From a virus, in IMG/VR virus record IMGVR_UViG_3300026518_000009, positions 16,247-80,246 of that record: DNA of 64,000 nt; one strand, given 5' to 3'. The position numbers and the translations under genes were made by a program. The notes beneath the pieces were generated by a model, which did no database searches, was not told the DNA's origin, and saw only the letters and a program-made list of their open reading frames with translations. Below are positions 62,764 through 64,000 of this stretch, one piece after another (the stretch's first letter is position 1; every line of letters starts with the position of its first letter).

Positions 62764-64000
62764 ATGGATGCTAACTATAATACATTAGATAATATTCCCC
62801 CAATATTTGATACTGAATATTGGGTTAAACAAAAATTGTTATATCTGACCAAGAACTCTACTGATTTTGATAATAATAAAATAGTTGGCATAACAAAGAA
62901 TAGTTCAACTGAAGGGCAATATCCAGGGGCATTAGTTACTAAAGTATATTCCTATGATGATATTAATAATGCTATAACTAATACTCCGGTATTAACATTA
63001 ATCATGGATGAAACAAGTAGTTATGTTACATCACAATCAAGTGGGGCATCTGTAATATTTAATAATGGAAATAATCCTAAAATAAAAAGGTTAACAATAC
63101 TTAATTTTTTAGTAGCAAGTATAGCGTTAAAATCTGGTTCTACCGCATTACCAAATCAAATAGGAAATGTAACTGATGATTTTTTATTAATATTTAATTT
63201 AATAGGGTGGGATAATACTAATAATGATACAGTAGATATAAATTATACAACTGGTGGTACAGTTATTGCCGGAGCAAGTTCTGATTATGATATTGATATT
63301 ATTGACTCTAATCATTTTGTTGTAGCAACATCTGCATTAGCTGGTTTAGTTCAAATATATGAAATAAATAGTACATTTGATGGTATAACATTATTAACAC
63401 AATTATCTAATACTGATAGTACACAAAGAAGTACAGTAAACACAATCAAAATAATAGATAGTTCTCATTTTATGGTTAGCAGGTTTATTCCTACAACTAA
63501 TGTTTCTGAACTTATTGTATATTCATTTGATACATCATATAATATAACTGAATTAAATAGGATAACATTAGCAAGTGGAACAGCATTAAGGGATTTTACA
63601 TTTGAAATAGATACTGACAATAAATACGGGGTTATATTTGGATATGATCCGGGTGCACCATCTGGACATGCTAATATTTATAGTGGATATATTTCATATA
63701 ATAGTGATTTTTCTATAGTTAACGCATCTATACAAGAAGACCCATATTTAACTGATGGAATGACAGTTGATATATATTCATTTAATACACAACCAGAAAT
63801 AAAACTTTTAACTAATAATTATTTCTTAGTTACAACAGGAAATGGAGCGTCTATAAATTATTATCTATATAAACAGGCCACTAATTATCCAGAATTAATA
63901 TTAAGAAGTGGTTGGGCAACAGATGATAAGCGTAATATAACATCTATATCTAATCTGATTATTAATAAAAATATATTTATATCAAGTTGGGCAGACAGTT
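62764..64000 (+). CDS. Second tail fibre/adhesin-like protein (3'-truncated by window)
   Basis: Begins MDANYNTLDNIPPIFDTEYW two bases after the fibre stop and stays open to the window's end, 412 codons visible. The N-terminus resembles the attachment part of fibre proteins. From about residue 180 a repeated '(I)DS.HF.V....l.VY.F....n' pattern (IDSNHFVVAT; IDSSHFMVSR; NNYFLVTT) suggests beta-propeller blades, typical of carbohydrate-binding adhesins. Composition is intermediate between the fibre and the backbone. Function inferred. Confidence 0.75.
   Translation, partial: MDANYNTLDNIPPIFDTEYWVKQKLLYLTKNSTDFDNNKIVGITKNSSTEGQYPGALVTKVYSYDDINNAITNTPVLTLIMDETSSYVTSQSSGASVIFNNGNNPKIKRLTILNFLVASIALKSGSTALPNQIGNVTDDFLLIFNLIGWDNTNNDTVDINYTTGGTVIAGASSDYDIDIIDSNHFVVATSALAGLVQIYEINSTFDGITLLTQLSNTDSTQRSTVNTIKIIDSSHFMVSRFIPTTNVSELIVYSFDTSYNITELNRITLASGTALRDFTFEIDTDNKYGVIFGYDPGAPSGHANIYSGYISYNSDFSIVNASIQEDPYLTDGMTVDIYSFNTQPEIKLLTNNYFLVTTGNGASINYYLYKQATNYPELILRSGWATDDKRNITSISNLIINKNIFISSWADS

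Noticed and set aside
1-64000. Alternative genetic code (TAG read as Gln), known in some crAss-like phages
   Set aside because: TAG, TGA and TAA all appear as natural stops at tight gene junctions (for example TAG at the ends of the polymerase gene and of the gene ending at 55171), and the conserved proteins are intact with the standard code.

Overview
The window is about two thirds of a crAss-like (Crassvirales-type) tailed phage genome that infects a Bacteroidetes host. The evidence is: very AT-rich DNA in the standard code; a giant virion RNA polymerase polyprotein with the double-psi beta-barrel catalytic signature DFDID; a crAss-type terminase, portal and major capsid protein in that order; a replication block on the opposite strand (family B DNA polymerase, primase, two helicases, ATP-dependent ligase, RecT-like protein, family 4 uracil-DNA glycosylase, dUTPase); and promoters of the Bacteroidetes form TTG-N19-TAnnTTTG. 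No tRNA gene, integrase or CRISPR array was seen.

Layout. (1) 1-11868, plus strand: the 3' part of one giant gene whose start lies left of the window, with an RNA polymerase active-site motif and a separate HExxH metallopeptidase-like motif. A strong two-way hairpin terminator at 11908-11945 separates it from the convergent block. (2) 12043-36610, minus strand: a tightly packed operon-like block, often with ATGA stop/start overlaps, holding replication, repair and nucleotide-metabolism genes among many small hypothetical and one- or two-helix membrane proteins. (3) 36628-39917: an unusual region with four short minus-strand genes, each embedded in structured, locally GC-richer non-coding DNA. 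It contains hairpin series, a leader with two hairpins whose loops are complementary, a degenerate 6-bp tandem array of about 150 bp, and divergent host-type promoters. It looks like the early control region and possibly the replication origin. (4) 39918-64000, plus strand: the late block. It starts with small genes and a PD-(D/E)XK nuclease, then terminase, portal, scaffold-like protein, major capsid protein, capsid-associated proteins, a lysis cassette (holin-like, DUF5675, unimolecular-spanin-like lipoprotein), neck/tail proteins and tail fibres. The last fibre gene runs off the right edge.

How it fits together. Host RNA polymerase, and/or the polymerase injected with the virion, would transcribe the minus-strand early/replication block leftward and the plus-strand block rightward from the divergent region near 39.5 kb. 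dUTPase and uracil-DNA glycosylase keep uracil out of phage DNA. The B-family polymerase, primase, helicases, ligase and annealing protein replicate it. Terminase fills the capsid through the portal. The giant polyprotein is probably packaged and ejected with the DNA. Intrinsic terminators directly after the major capsid gene and the next capsid-associated gene suggest that structural protein dosage is tuned by partial termination. The large fibre gene has clearly different base composition from the rest, as expected for an exchanged receptor-binding module.
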